From Limivivens faecihominis (GTDB lineage Bacteria; Bacillota; Clostridia; Lachnospirales; Lachnospiraceae): a stretch of DNA of 37,253 nucleotides. The notes beneath the pieces were generated by a model that did no database searches, had not been told where the DNA came from, and saw only the letters and a list, made by a program, of their open reading frames with translations. Below, in pieces: positions 22,774 through 31,028 of the stretch. The stretch's first letter is position 1. Each line of letters begins with the position of its first letter. The stretch spans positions 1 to 37,253 of the forward strand of contig NZ_JAJEPR010000032.1 in assembly GCF_020686945.1 (NCBI RefSeq). The letters run 5' to 3'. The position numbers were made by a program, and so were the translations under genes.

Positions 22774-22824
22774 GATCGCGTGAGAATCCTGCAATAAAAA
22801 CAGGTCTCACGCGATCTTTTTATT
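22774..22824. terminator. Terminator at the end of the Uma2 remnant
   Basis: GATCGCGTGAGA (22774-22785) pairs perfectly with TCTCACGCGATC (22805-22816), with an inner CTG/CAG. T-rich sequence on both outer sides allows action on both strands; on the minus strand it ends the Uma2-like gene. Confidence 0.8.
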
Positions 22825-23170
22825 TAATTCCGGCTTCTTCCAGAAGCTTTGCAATATTGATTTCAAAGTCTCCATAAATTCCAACAGTGAGTGTCTGATC
22901 AAAGGGGGCAATCATTGGCGCAGCGTCTTCCTCGTAACGATATTCGGAAAAAAGTGTGACAGCCAATGGGGCCTGCAGAACCTGACAGGAACCTTTTCTG
23001 CTGCGAATATAATTCCGGATAGTAGCAGAAAGCTCCATGGAAAGCGCCTGATGCAGATAAGTCGGTGCCCCCATCATGTAGATTTGGCCGTCGATCAGCT
23101 CCGCGCGTTCTCCTTCCGGAAGAGCATAGATATCTTTGATTGTATAGGTATGTTCTTTGGGTAATGGCAT
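22820..23170 (-). CDS. Uma2-family protein with internal deletion
   Basis: The 116-residue protein begins MPLPKEHTYTIKDIYALPEGERAE and has ELIDGQIYMMGAPTYLHQ, the start of Uma2/DUF820 (PD-(D/E)XK-like) proteins, then VLQAPLAVTLF. It then jumps to YGDFEINIAKLLEEAGIK, the typical end. Full-length relatives have about 185-200 residues; the central block with the PDISVI and EIVSPS-type catalytic strands is missing, so nuclease activity should be lost. GAAAGGAG before ATG 23170 sets the start. It lies between two tRNA genes, a common site for gain and loss of genes. It may be a decayed gene. Confidence 0.65.
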   Translation of the reverse strand: MPLPKEHTYTIKDIYALPEGERAELIDGQIYMMGAPTYLHQALSMELSATIRNYIRSRKGSCQVLQAPLAVTLFSEYRYEEDAAPMIAPFDQTLTVGIYGDFEINIAKLLEEAGIK

Positions 23171-23326
23171 AGAATCAGCTCCTTTCAATATATAATTGTA
23201 CACTTTTAAGCAGGATAAGAAAAGATAAAATTGTAAAAGAAATTTTAAAAACATAGATTTTTAGACGTCAATCGCAATAGAAAATGCAGCCTGAGAGTAA
23301 TAAATTAGAAATATAAGTATGAAAAA

Positions 23327-23399
23327 TGGAGCATACGGGATTCGAACCCGTGACCTCCTGAATGCCATTCAGACGCGCTCCCAGCTGCGCTAATGCCCC
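23327..23399 (-). tRNA. tRNA-Ala (anticodon GGC)
   Basis: Minus-strand cloverleaf: acceptor GGGGCAT/ATGCTCC, D stem GCGC/GCGC, anticodon stem TCTGA/TCAGG with loop ATGGCAT (anticodon GGC), T stem ACGGG/CCCGT with loop TTCGAAT, discriminator A. CCA is not encoded. Confidence 0.93.
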
Positions 23400-23411
23400 T
23401 TACAAAATGTA

Positions 23412-23440
23412 ATTATATCTTATGGATTTGAAAAATGCAA
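23412..23440 (-). promoter_or_regulatory. Promoter of tRNA-Ala
   Basis: On the minus strand TTGCAT (23435-23440), 17 nt, and TATAAT (23412-23417), 12 nt before the tRNA. Confidence 0.75.
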
Positions 23441-23449
23441 GCAATTTTT

Positions 23450-23477
23450 CACAGAACTTTTCCTCTCTCATATGCTA
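23450..23477 (+). promoter_or_regulatory. Candidate sporulation (mother-cell sigma) promoter of cotJ
   Basis: CATATGCTA (23469-23477) fits the sigma-K -10 pattern CATAnnnTA, with CACA (-35 mACm) 15 nt upstream. It is also close to the sigma-E -10, the sigma known for cotJ in Bacillus. Spacing is one base short of usual, so the call is tentative. Confidence 0.4.
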
Positions 23478-23508
23478 GGAGTAAACCTTGATTTTGAAAG
23501 GAGTTCTC

Positions 23509-23706
23509 ATGCAAAATAATACGGATTGCTGTAGCAGAACGAACCGCCTGGACTATTCCGGCCTGGATCAGCTTCCCCTGGCTATGGCTTATGTTCCCTG
23601 GCAGACATTTCATAAAACCTACGACCATGCGACAGCTCTTTCTCTTGGAACGGTATTTCCGGAGCTCTGCATGCCATTCTGCGGCAAAGGAGGTGCCTGC
23701 CTGTGA
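23509..23706 (+). CDS. cotJA: Spore coat-associated protein CotJA
   Basis: A 65-residue protein from ATG 23509 (GAAAGGAG upstream) has the CotJA pattern PLAMAYVPWQTF and the family's proline- and cysteine-rich end (FPELCMPFCGKGGACL). It is first in the three-gene cotJ operon that builds a coat or cortex-associated layer. The stop overlaps the start of cotJB. Confidence 0.9.
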   Translation: MQNNTDCCSRTNRLDYSGLDQLPLAMAYVPWQTFHKTYDHATALSLGTVFPELCMPFCGKGGACL

Positions 23707-24083
23707 ACAGAAACGGTTGTAACTGCCAGGGTATGAGAAATAATGGCTGCTCCGGACGGTCTAATAACTGTCCGCCGCCCATGCCCCGCCCCGAGCCCAG
23801 ACATTATTCTACAGATCTTGGCGCCATGAATCAGGAACAGCTTCTCACCTATATCAATCAGGTCAGCTTTGTTGTCTCCGATATGCTTCTCTACCTCGAC
23901 ACTCACCCGACAGACCGTGAGGCCCTTGCCTATTGCGAAGACCACATTGCCATGAGAAATAAAGCGCTGAAAGAATATGCAGCGCTCTATGGACCGCTCA
24001 CAATCGACACCGCTGACGACGCATCCAGCGAATGCTGGGAATGGGTCAACACCCCCTGGCCCTGGGAAGGGAGGTTGAAATAG
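23703..24083 (+). CDS. cotJB: Spore coat protein CotJB
   Basis: The 126-residue protein starts at GTG overlapping the cotJA stop (GTGA). After a Cys/Asn/Pro-rich head (about 1-35) it has the CotJB core: LLTYINQVSFVVSDMLLYLDTHPTD, ALAYCEDHIAMRNKALKEYAALYGP, and the end WEWVNTPWPWEG. The head is longer than in Bacillus CotJB. It is needed with CotJA and CotJC for the same coat layer. Confidence 0.9.
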   Translation: MNRNGCNCQGMRNNGCSGRSNNCPPPMPRPEPRHYSTDLGAMNQEQLLTYINQVSFVVSDMLLYLDTHPTDREALAYCEDHIAMRNKALKEYAALYGPLTIDTADDASSECWEWVNTPWPWEGRLK

Positions 24084-24086
24084 TCT

Positions 24087-24719
24087 ATGTGGAATTATGA
24101 AAAAAGATTACAGTACCCGGTTAATATCAAGGAGCCAAATGCAAAACTGGCACAGATTATTATGAGCCAGTATGGTGGACCGGATGGGGAAATGGGTGCT
24201 TCCATGCGTTATCTCTCCCAGCGTTTTACCATGCCGAACCGAAAAGCAATGGGTATTTTAAATGACATTGGCACCGAAGAGCTCGCCCACCTGGAAATGG
24301 TTTCAACCATTGTTCATCAGCTGACCCGCGGGCTTTCGCCGGAGGAAATCCAGAAAGCCGGTTTTGCTCCTTATTATGTGGATCACACTGTAGGCATCTG
24401 GCCTCAGGCGGCTGGCGGCGTTCCATTCAATGCCTGTGAGTTTCAGTCAAAGGGAGATCCAGTCACGGATCTTCATGAAGATCTGGCGGCAGAGCAGAAA
24501 GCCCGGAGCACCTATGATAACATCCTCCGGCTCGTGAAGGAACCGGACGTGGCAGATCCGATCCGTTTCCTTCGCGCTCGTGAGATTGTGCATTTCCAGC
24601 GTTTCGGCGAAGCGCTCCGAACGGTTCAGGATCAGCTTGATTCCAAGAATTTTTATGCTTTCAATCCAAGTTTTGACGCTCCGGTGAGCTGTTTCTGTCC
24701 TTCCTGTAATCAAAAATAA
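24087..24719 (+). CDS. cotJC: Spore coat protein CotJC, manganese-catalase family
   Basis: The 210-residue protein is the Mn-catalase-like CotJC. It begins MWNYEKRLQYPVNI and has the di-metal ferritin-like helices with GTEELAHLEMVSTIVHQL (Glu and His ligands) and REIVHFQRFGEAL; EDLAAEQKARSTYDNI supplies further acidic ligands. It ends in a CFCPSCNQK cysteine motif. It follows cotJB by 3 nt and closes the operon before a terminator. It is expected to break down hydrogen peroxide in the coat. Confidence 0.92.
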   Translation: MWNYEKRLQYPVNIKEPNAKLAQIIMSQYGGPDGEMGASMRYLSQRFTMPNRKAMGILNDIGTEELAHLEMVSTIVHQLTRGLSPEEIQKAGFAPYYVDHTVGIWPQAAGGVPFNACEFQSKGDPVTDLHEDLAAEQKARSTYDNILRLVKEPDVADPIRFLRAREIVHFQRFGEALRTVQDQLDSKNFYAFNPSFDAPVSCFCPSCNQK

Positions 24720-24739
24720 AGCGTATTATATGAAAGCAA

Positions 24740-24772
24740 AAAGGCTCGATCTCATACATCGGGCCTTTTTCC
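24740..24772 (+). terminator. Terminator of the cotJ operon
   Basis: AAAGGCTCGAT pairs with ATCGGGCCTTT over 7 nt and is followed by T. Confidence 0.85.
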
Positions 24773-24900
24773 TTTCACAGAAAAGCAGTTTCAAAAATTA
24801 AAAAAACATAAAATCCCCTCTATATCCTCAGAAAGGATGGTAAAATGCACCATTCTATAGTATAGTATCGGGGAAACCTGCAAAAAGAGGAGAAAAAGAG

Positions 24901-26202
24901 ATGAACTATTCAGGGTATGAGCTTTTGTGGCTGTTTTTTGTGTATTCGTTTCTGGGGTGGATAATTGAGACGGCGGTGGCTTCGGGGAAGAACCGGAAGT
25001 TTATAAACCGAGGTGTCTTTACGGGGCCGGTTTGTTTTGCCTATGGTTTTTCAGCGGTGTTTATGACGCTGGCATTCTGGGATCTGAAGGATAATCCGGT
25101 GTTCTTATTCCTGGGCTGTATGATCGTGGCGACGGCAGTGGAATGGTTTACGGGAAAAGCGCTGGAGCGGATGAAGCATCGAAAATGGTGGGATTACTCC
25201 GGAAAAAAATGGAATTTCGACGGTTATATCTGCCTTTCCTATTCCCTGCTCTGGGGAATTTTGGGTACCTTCTGTTTGTGTTATGGAAATGAATATTTCA
25301 CGATTCTTTATAAACTGCTGCCGGGCCTTCTGGCAAAGATCCTGGTGTGGGTTATCTTCGGAGTGGAGGCACTGGATGCGGTGGTATCCTACGCGGCGCT
25401 GTTTCATAACCAGAAGAAAATGCCGGAAAAGGTGCAGGACTTTGACCGGGAACTGAGACGCTGGACAAAAAGGCTGGGAGAGTGGGTCTGCGCTCATATG
25501 GAGACCCGAATTGAGAAGGCCTATCCGACGGTCGGAGGGGAGAAGACCCTTGAGGAGGAAGAGCAGGGCTTTGCAAAAGGTTGCGGTTTTTATAAGCTCT
25601 TCTGGCTCTTTTCCATCGGGGCTTTTCTGGGAGATCTGGTGGAGACGGTGTTCTGCCGTTATTCTATGGACCGTTGGATGAGCCGGAGCAGCCTGGTCTG
25701 GGGGCCTTTCAGCATTGTATGGGGTCTGGCTATTGCCGGAGTGACAGCCCTGCTTTATAAAGATCGGCAGCGGTCGGATGGTCAGCTTTTTGTGGCGGGA
25801 ACTTTTCTCGGCGGCGCTTATGAGTATATCTGCAGTGTTTTTACCCAGCTGGTTTTTGGAAAGGTCTTCTGGGATTACAGTAAACTGCCCTTTAATCTGG
25901 GCGGACGAATCAATCTGTTGTTTTGCTTCTTCTGGGGAATTGCGGCAGTGGTCTGGATCAAGCTCCTTTATCCGAAGATATCCGCAATCATTGAGAAAAT
26001 GCCTCAGATCATCGGAAAGATCGTTACCTGGATTCTGGTGGCCTTTATGGCGGTGAATATGCTGGTTTCAGCCATGGCGCTGATCCGCTACGACAGCCGT
26101 GGAAACGGGAGAGCGGCAAGATACAAGTGGGAAAAAGTCATGGATGAAAATTTTGATGATGCACGGATGGAGAAAACCTATCCCAGCGCGAAAAAAAGAT
26201 GA
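24901..26202 (+). CDS. Membrane protein with two CmpB-like (PF06541-type) halves
   Basis: The 433-residue polytopic protein contains two copies of the putative ABC-transporter CmpB domain. The first half has LWLFFVYSFLGWIIETAV, NRGVFTGPVCFAYG, EWFTGKALE and WDYSGKKWNFDGYICL; the second repeats it as LFWLFSIGAFLGDLVETV, SSLVWGPFSIVWG, YEYICSVFTQ and WDYSKLPFNLGGRINLL. A soluble basic/acidic linker (about 165-225) joins the halves, and the C-terminus is charged. Family members are found as single or double units in Clostridia; the substrate is unknown and no ATPase gene is adjacent. GAGGAGAAAAAGAG precedes the ATG. The promoter could not be placed with confidence (a TATAGTATAGTAT stretch at 24855-24867 is a candidate). 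Confidence 0.75.
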   Translation: MNYSGYELLWLFFVYSFLGWIIETAVASGKNRKFINRGVFTGPVCFAYGFSAVFMTLAFWDLKDNPVFLFLGCMIVATAVEWFTGKALERMKHRKWWDYSGKKWNFDGYICLSYSLLWGILGTFCLCYGNEYFTILYKLLPGLLAKILVWVIFGVEALDAVVSYAALFHNQKKMPEKVQDFDRELRRWTKRLGEWVCAHMETRIEKAYPTVGGEKTLEEEEQGFAKGCGFYKLFWLFSIGAFLGDLVETVFCRYSMDRWMSRSSLVWGPFSIVWGLAIAGVTALLYKDRQRSDGQLFVAGTFLGGAYEYICSVFTQLVFGKVFWDYSKLPFNLGGRINLLFCFFWGIAAVVWIKLLYPKISAIIEKMPQIIGKIVTWILVAFMAVNMLVSAMALIRYDSRGNGRAARYKWEKVMDENFDDARMEKTYPSAKKR

Positions 26203-26209
26203 GCGGACT

Positions 26210-26238
26210 TTGACCTTTCCCGGGAAATGTGCTATGAT
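26210..26238 (+). promoter_or_regulatory. Promoter of the ftsW-like gene
   Basis: TTGACC (26210-26215), 17 nt, extended -10 TGCTATGAT (26233-26238). Confidence 0.75.
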
Positions 26239-26302
26239 ACTCAGGATAAAACAGCAATTTTCGAGGTGGCATTGTGTTCCGCTGTGAAAAAGAGGTAATT
26301 TG

Positions 26303-27517
26303 ATGGCTTCAAAAACAACGAAAAAGAAACAAAAAACTCTGCGCCAGCTTTGGTATACCGTTTTTCCGAGAAAAAAAAGCTGGAGCGGAGAGGCTTATTA
26401 CGACTATAATCTGCTGGCCTGTGTGATTTTGCTGACCTGTTTCGGTCTGGTGATGCTTTACAGTACCAGCGCTTATACAGCGAAAGTTAAATATGGCTCT
26501 GATATGGCTTTCTTCGGGAAGCAGGCGGTGATCAGTGTGGGCTGTATTTTTGGCATGATGGCAATATCCAAAGCGGATTATCACTGGATTGCCAGTTGGG
26601 GAACTTTGTTGTACGGAGTTTCCAATATTCTCCTGTTTGCAACAAAATATGTAGGTGAAGACGTAAATGGAGCAACCCGGTGGATTAAGCTCGGACCGGT
26701 TCAGTTCCAGACGGCGGAGATCGCAAAGCTGGCGATTATCCTTTTTATTCCATCAGTGATTGTGAAAATGGGAAGAAACATTAAGGGCTGGAAATCTCCA
26801 CTCCTTCTGCTTTTCTTCGGGGCAGTCACAGCGGTTCTGACCTGGAAATTTACGAATAACCTGAGCTCCGCGATGATTATTGCCGGAATGACTGTGGTTC
26901 TGATTATCGTTGCCCATCCCTGGGGAACCAGAATTGCCATTATAGGAGGAATTGCGTCGGTGCCTGCTGTTAGCATTATCCGAAGTGTGGCTGTGCAGCT
27001 CGCCCAGAGCAGCGATAGTTTCCGCTGGGGGCGTATCCAGGCTTGGCTGAATCCGGAAAGCGAAAGTTCCGGCAAAGGTTATCAGATCATGCAAGGGCTT
27101 TATGCTCTGGGGTCCGGCGGCCTTTTCGGAAAGGGACTTGGAAACAGTGCCCAGAAACTGGGAGCTGTGCCTGAGGCCCAGAACGATATGATTTTTACGA
27201 TTGTCTGCGAGGAACTGGGGGTCTTTGGAGCGGCGGTTCTGACGATGCTGTTTGTGTTCCTTCTGTACCGGCTGTTTTTTATCGCGCAGAATGCGCCGGA
27301 TCTTCTGGGGGCGCTGATCGTGACCGGTATTTTTGCCCAGGTCGCTCTGCAGGTGATCCTGAATATTGCCGTTGTGCTCAATGTGATTCCGGCCACGGGA
27401 ATTACCCTTCCGTTTATCAGTTATGGAGGTACGTCCATTGTGTTCCTGATGGCGGAGATGGGCATCGCCCTGAGCGTGGCGGATAAAATACGGCTGAAAG
27501 ATGAATATACTTTATAA
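26303..27517 (+). CDS. SEDS-family peptidoglycan glycosyltransferase (FtsW/RodA/SpoVE)
   Basis: The 404-residue protein has ten hydrophobic segments and the SEDS signatures: VMLYSTSAYTAKVKYG after the first helix, GATRWIKLGPVQFQTAEIAKL, WGRIQAWLNPESESSGKGYQ, GLGNSAQKLGAVPEAQNDMIF and the end LPFISYGGTSIVFLMAEMGI. The Asp in PEAQNDMIF corresponds to the catalytic aspartate of the PEAxxDFIF motif, with Gln and Asn in place of the more common His and Thr. SEDS proteins polymerise lipid II with a class B penicillin-binding protein. A basic head (about 1-30) precedes helix 1. FtsW and SpoVE cannot be told apart by sequence reading; no division or sporulation gene is next to it. ATG 26303 follows GAGGT. 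Confidence 0.85.
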   Translation: MASKTTKKKQKTLRQLWYTVFPRKKSWSGEAYYDYNLLACVILLTCFGLVMLYSTSAYTAKVKYGSDMAFFGKQAVISVGCIFGMMAISKADYHWIASWGTLLYGVSNILLFATKYVGEDVNGATRWIKLGPVQFQTAEIAKLAIILFIPSVIVKMGRNIKGWKSPLLLLFFGAVTAVLTWKFTNNLSSAMIIAGMTVVLIIVAHPWGTRIAIIGGIASVPAVSIIRSVAVQLAQSSDSFRWGRIQAWLNPESESSGKGYQIMQGLYALGSGGLFGKGLGNSAQKLGAVPEAQNDMIFTIVCEELGVFGAAVLTMLFVFLLYRLFFIAQNAPDLLGALIVTGIFAQVALQVILNIAVVLNVIPATGITLPFISYGGTSIVFLMAEMGIALSVADKIRLKDEYTL

Positions 27518-27522
27518 AAGAA

Positions 27523-27556
27523 AAGTCTGTGAGGAAAACTTCCCACAGACTTTTTT
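27523..27556 (+). terminator. Terminator of the ftsW-like gene
   Basis: AAGTCTGTG pairs with CACAGACTT, with partial pairing inside, followed by TTTTTT. Confidence 0.85.
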
Positions 27557-27566
27557 CATAAAAAGG

Positions 27567-27595
27567 TTCACAAAATAACGGAATCGTTATATAAT
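27567..27595 (+). promoter_or_regulatory. Promoter of gltX
   Basis: TTCACA (27567-27572), 17 nt, TATAAT (27590-27595). The transcript would start near 27602. Confidence 0.7.
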
Positions 27596-27613
27596 CAATG
27601 AATGCGAGGATTA

Positions 27614-27633
27614 AAGCCTTCTTAAGGCTTTTT
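27614..27633 (+). terminator. Small hairpin with T tract in the gltX leader
   Basis: AAGCCTT, loop CTT, AAGGCTT, then TTT. It lies about 12 nt after the likely start site and 24 nt before the gltX ATG. It looks like an intrinsic terminator in miniature and could attenuate gltX. Confidence 0.5.
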
Positions 27634-27657
27634 CATAAAAGATAAGGAGATTGAAAA

Positions 27658-29109
27658 ATGAGTAAAGTTAGAACACGTTTCGCACCGAGCCCCACTGGAA
27701 GAATGCATGTGGGAAATTTAAGAACCGCATTATATGCTTACCTGATCGCAAAGCATGAGGGGGGAGATTTCCTTCTTCGTATCGAGGATACCGACCAGGA
27801 GCGTTATGTGGAAGGTGCTGTCGATATCATTTACCACACACTGGCAGAGACTGGACTGATTCACGATGAGGGTCCGGACAAAGACGGTGGCTGTGGCCCC
27901 TACGTTCAGAGTGAGCGTCAGGCAGCAGGCATCTATATGAAATATGCCAAAGAGCTGGTAGAGAAAGGCAAAGCATACTACTGCTTCTGCGACAAAGAGC
28001 GTCTGGAATCTTTAAAACAGGAGGTTGCCGGAAAAGAGATCATCGTTTACGATAAGCATTGTCTGCATCTTTCCAAGGAAGAGGTAGAGGCAAATCTGGC
28101 AGCAGGAAAGCCTTTCGTTATCCGTCAGAACACCCCGACCGAGGGAACGACCCGTTTCGTGGATGAGATTTATGGCGTGATCGAAGTGCCCAACGCCGAG
28201 CTGGACGATATGATCCTGATCAAATCCGACGGCTATCCCACCTACAACTTCGCCAACGTTGTGGACGACCATCTGATGGGTATCACCCATGTGGTTCGTG
28301 GAAATGAGTACCTGTCTTCCGCACCGAAATACAACCTTCTTTACGAGGCATTTGGCTGGGATGTGCCGGTATACGTTCACTGCCCGCTGATTACCAATGA
28401 GGAGCATAAGAAGCTTTCCAAGAGAAGCGGCCATTCTTCCTATGAGGATCTGATCGATCAGGGCTTCCTGACCGAGGCTGTCGTAAACTATGTGGCTCTT
28501 CTTGGCTGGTGCCCGACAGATAACCGCGAAATTTTCTCCCTTCCGGAGCTGGTAGAGGCTTTTGATTATCACCATATGAGCAAATCCCCGGCCGTTTTCG
28601 ATATCAACAAGCTGAAATGGATGAACGGCGAGTACATCAAGGCCATGGATTTCGATAAATTCTATGAGAGAGCTCTTCCGATCCTGAAAGAGACGATTCA
28701 CCGCGATCTGGATCTGAAGAAGATTGCCGGGATGGTGAAGACCCGTATCGAGGTATTCCCGGATATCAAAGATCTGGTTGATTTCTTTGAGGCTGTTCCG
28801 GAGTACGACAGTTCCATGTATGTACATAAGAAAATGAAGACCACCGAAGAGTCTTCCCTCACGGTTCTTCAGGAAATCCTGCCGGTTCTTGAGAGCCAGG
28901 AGGATTACAGCAACGATGCTCTTTATGAGACTCTGGTTGCTTTTGCAAAAGAAAAAGGATACAAGAACGGTTATGTGCTCTGGCCCATCCGTACCGCTCT
29001 TTCCGGTAAGCAGATGACACCGGCCGGCGCAACAGAGATTCTTGAGGTTCTGGGCAAAGAAGAGTCCATCAAGAGAATCCAGGCAGCCATCGAAAAGCTT
29101 GGTAAATAA
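27658..29109 (+). CDS. gltX: Glutamyl-tRNA synthetase
   Basis: GltX charges tRNA-Glu (and in many Firmicutes also tRNA-Gln) with glutamate. The 483-residue class I synthetase has the HIGH-type motif in PSPTGRMHVGNLRTAL (HVGN at 17-20), the KLSKR form of KMSKS near 251-256 (EEHKKLSKRSGHSS), LRIEDTDQERY near 40, and the GxxYxxxNVVDDHLMGITHVVRG block. The C-terminal anticodon-binding part is present, so length is normal. AAGGAG precedes ATG. The helicase gene follows after 2 nt. Whether it is discriminating cannot be said here. Confidence 0.95.
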   Translation: MSKVRTRFAPSPTGRMHVGNLRTALYAYLIAKHEGGDFLLRIEDTDQERYVEGAVDIIYHTLAETGLIHDEGPDKDGGCGPYVQSERQAAGIYMKYAKELVEKGKAYYCFCDKERLESLKQEVAGKEIIVYDKHCLHLSKEEVEANLAAGKPFVIRQNTPTEGTTRFVDEIYGVIEVPNAELDDMILIKSDGYPTYNFANVVDDHLMGITHVVRGNEYLSSAPKYNLLYEAFGWDVPVYVHCPLITNEEHKKLSKRSGHSSYEDLIDQGFLTEAVVNYVALLGWCPTDNREIFSLPELVEAFDYHHMSKSPAVFDINKLKWMNGEYIKAMDFDKFYERALPILKETIHRDLDLKKIAGMVKTRIEVFPDIKDLVDFFEAVPEYDSSMYVHKKMKTTEESSLTVLQEILPVLESQEDYSNDALYETLVAFAKEKGYKNGYVLWPIRTALSGKQMTPAGATEILEVLGKEESIKRIQAAIEKLGK

Positions 29110-29111
29110 GT

Positions 29112-30956
29112 ATGGCATTAAGTGAAAGCCAGAAAAAAGCCGTCTCTCATGTAAAAGGACCGCTTCTCTGTCTGGCAGGTCCGGGATCGGGGAAAACGAC
29201 AGTGATCACCGCCCGGACCCGCTTTCTTATTGAGGAGAAAAAGATTTCTTCCATGTCGATCCTTGTCATCACTTTCACAAAAGCAGCCGCTCTGGAGATG
29301 AAAGAGCGGTTTCAGGTCCTGATGGGCGGACGTTCCTGTCCGGTGACCTTCGGGACCTTTCATTCTGTTTTTTTCTGGATTCTTCGTCAGGCGTACGGGC
29401 TCAGCGCGGCCAATATCATCCGGGAGGAACAGAAATATCAGTTCTTGCGGGAGCTTCTTTCCCAACACCACCTGGAGATCGAAGATGAAAATGAATTTCT
29501 TGCCGGCATCATCGGCGAGATCAGTCTGGTAAAAAATGACCGGATCCCTCTGGAAAACTATTATTCCAAAAACTGTTCCGAGGAGCTGTTCCGGAAATTT
29601 TTCAACGGGTACCAGGAAAAGCTTCAGAAGGAACGGTTGCTGGATTTTGATGATATGCTGGTAATGTGCTATGAGCTTCTTTCCCAGCGGCCGGATATCC
29701 TGGCAGGCTGGCAGAAGCGGTTCCGCTATATTCTGATTGACGAATTTCAGGATATCAACCAGATTCAGTATGACACGATCCGGCTTCTGGCGACTCCGGA
29801 GAACAACCTTTTTATTGTGGGAGATGACGACCAGTCGATCTACCGGTTCCGGGGAGCCCGGCCGGAGATCATGCTAAATTTTAAGAAGGATTACCCGGAG
29901 GCGGAGACTGTGACCCTGGCGGAAAATTACCGCTCTGTGGAAAATATCATCCGGGCGGCGGGGAAGGTCATCAAGAATAACCATGCCCGGTACCCGAAGG
30001 ATATCCATGGTGTCCGGGAAAAAGGAGAGCCTATCGAGATTCACGGCTTTGTGAACCAGGGGCAGGAGAATGGCTTTGTGCTGGAAAAGGTGCGGGAATA
30101 TCAGAAAAAAGGTGTGGCCTTAAGGGATATGGCTGTGCTTTTCCGGACGAACACGGCGGCCCGGCCTCTGGTGGAAAAATTCATGGAATACAATATTCCT
30201 TTCCAGATGAGGGACAGCCTGCCGAATATCTACGAGCACTGGATTGCCCAGGATCTTATCACCTATATCCATATGGCCCAGGGCAGCCGGAAACGGCAGG
30301 ATTTCCTGAAGATTGCGAACCGCCCCAAGCGCTATCTGAGCCGGGATGTGCTTCAGGACAGTGAGATTTCCTTTCTGTCCCTCCGGCGGGCCTACGAGGA
30401 CAAGGACTGGATGCTGGATCGGCTGGATAAGCTGGAGAGCGATCTCACGGTGATCAGCCGGCTGAAGCCCTACGCGGCGGTGAACTACATCCGAAACGGT
30501 GTGGGCTATGAGGAATATCTTTCCGAGTACGCCGAGTACCGGCATATCCGGGTGGAGGAGCTTTTGGAAGTTTTAAATGAGCTTCAGGAGGCGGCGAAGG
30601 GCTTTGACTCTTTTGAGGACTGGTTTCAGCATATGGAAGAATATAAAGAGACGTTAAAGAACCAGAACCGGGAGAAAAACAGGGAAGAGGATGCGGTGAC
30701 GTTGACGACGCTCCACAGCTCCAAGGGGCTGGAGTTTCCCGTTGTTTTTATCGTGGATATCAATGAGGGAACGATTCCTCACCGGAAAGCGACTTTGGAG
30801 GCGGATCTTGAGGAGGAGCGGCGGATGTTCTATGTGGGGATGACCCGGGCAAAAGACCGGCTTCATCTCTATTACGCCAAGGAACGGTACGGAAAAAAGC
30901 AGGATGTTTCCCGTTTTCTCGATGAACTCCGGGCAAAACCGGCCGCTAAGAGCTGA
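29112..30956 (+). CDS. UvrD/PcrA-like superfamily 1 DNA helicase
   Basis: The 614-residue ATP-dependent 3'-5' helicase shows all SF1A motifs: Q-motif LSESQKKAVSH, Walker A AGPGSGKTTVITAR (about 18-31), Ia LVITFTKAAALEMKER, II LIDEFQDINQIQ, III VGDDDQSIYRFRGARPE, IV AVLFRTN, V TLHSSKGLEFPVVFIVD and VI EEERRMFYVGMTRAKDRLHLY. It is shorter than PcrA (about 720-740), mainly at the C-terminus and in the 2B region. It is almost fused to gltX (2-nt gap, no good Shine-Dalgarno), so translation probably relies on coupling. A strong terminator follows. It is likely a repair accessory helicase rather than the main PcrA. Confidence 0.9.
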   Translation: MALSESQKKAVSHVKGPLLCLAGPGSGKTTVITARTRFLIEEKKISSMSILVITFTKAAALEMKERFQVLMGGRSCPVTFGTFHSVFFWILRQAYGLSAANIIREEQKYQFLRELLSQHHLEIEDENEFLAGIIGEISLVKNDRIPLENYYSKNCSEELFRKFFNGYQEKLQKERLLDFDDMLVMCYELLSQRPDILAGWQKRFRYILIDEFQDINQIQYDTIRLLATPENNLFIVGDDDQSIYRFRGARPEIMLNFKKDYPEAETVTLAENYRSVENIIRAAGKVIKNNHARYPKDIHGVREKGEPIEIHGFVNQGQENGFVLEKVREYQKKGVALRDMAVLFRTNTAARPLVEKFMEYNIPFQMRDSLPNIYEHWIAQDLITYIHMAQGSRKRQDFLKIANRPKRYLSRDVLQDSEISFLSLRRAYEDKDWMLDRLDKLESDLTVISRLKPYAAVNYIRNGVGYEEYLSEYAEYRHIRVEELLEVLNELQEAAKGFDSFEDWFQHMEEYKETLKNQNREKNREEDAVTLTTLHSSKGLEFPVVFIVDINEGTIPHRKATLEADLEEERRMFYVGMTRAKDRLHLYYAKERYGKKQDVSRFLDELRAKPAAKS

Positions 30957-30971
30957 TTTAAACGAGCATAA

Positions 30972-31019
30972 AAAAACTGGCAGATGAAAGAATACAGTAT
31001 CTCTCATCTGCCAGTTTTT
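30972..31019. terminator. Bidirectional terminator between the helicase and DUF1292 genes
   Basis: AAAAACTGGCAGATGA pairs perfectly (16 bp) with TCATCTGCCAGTTTTT. Both convergent genes end on it. Confidence 0.93.
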
Positions 31020-31028
31020 CATTTTCTC

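Noticed and set aside
27596..27657. T-box before gltX
   Set aside because: The leader is about 56 nt and lacks the AGGGUGGNACCGCG-type element and specifier stem.
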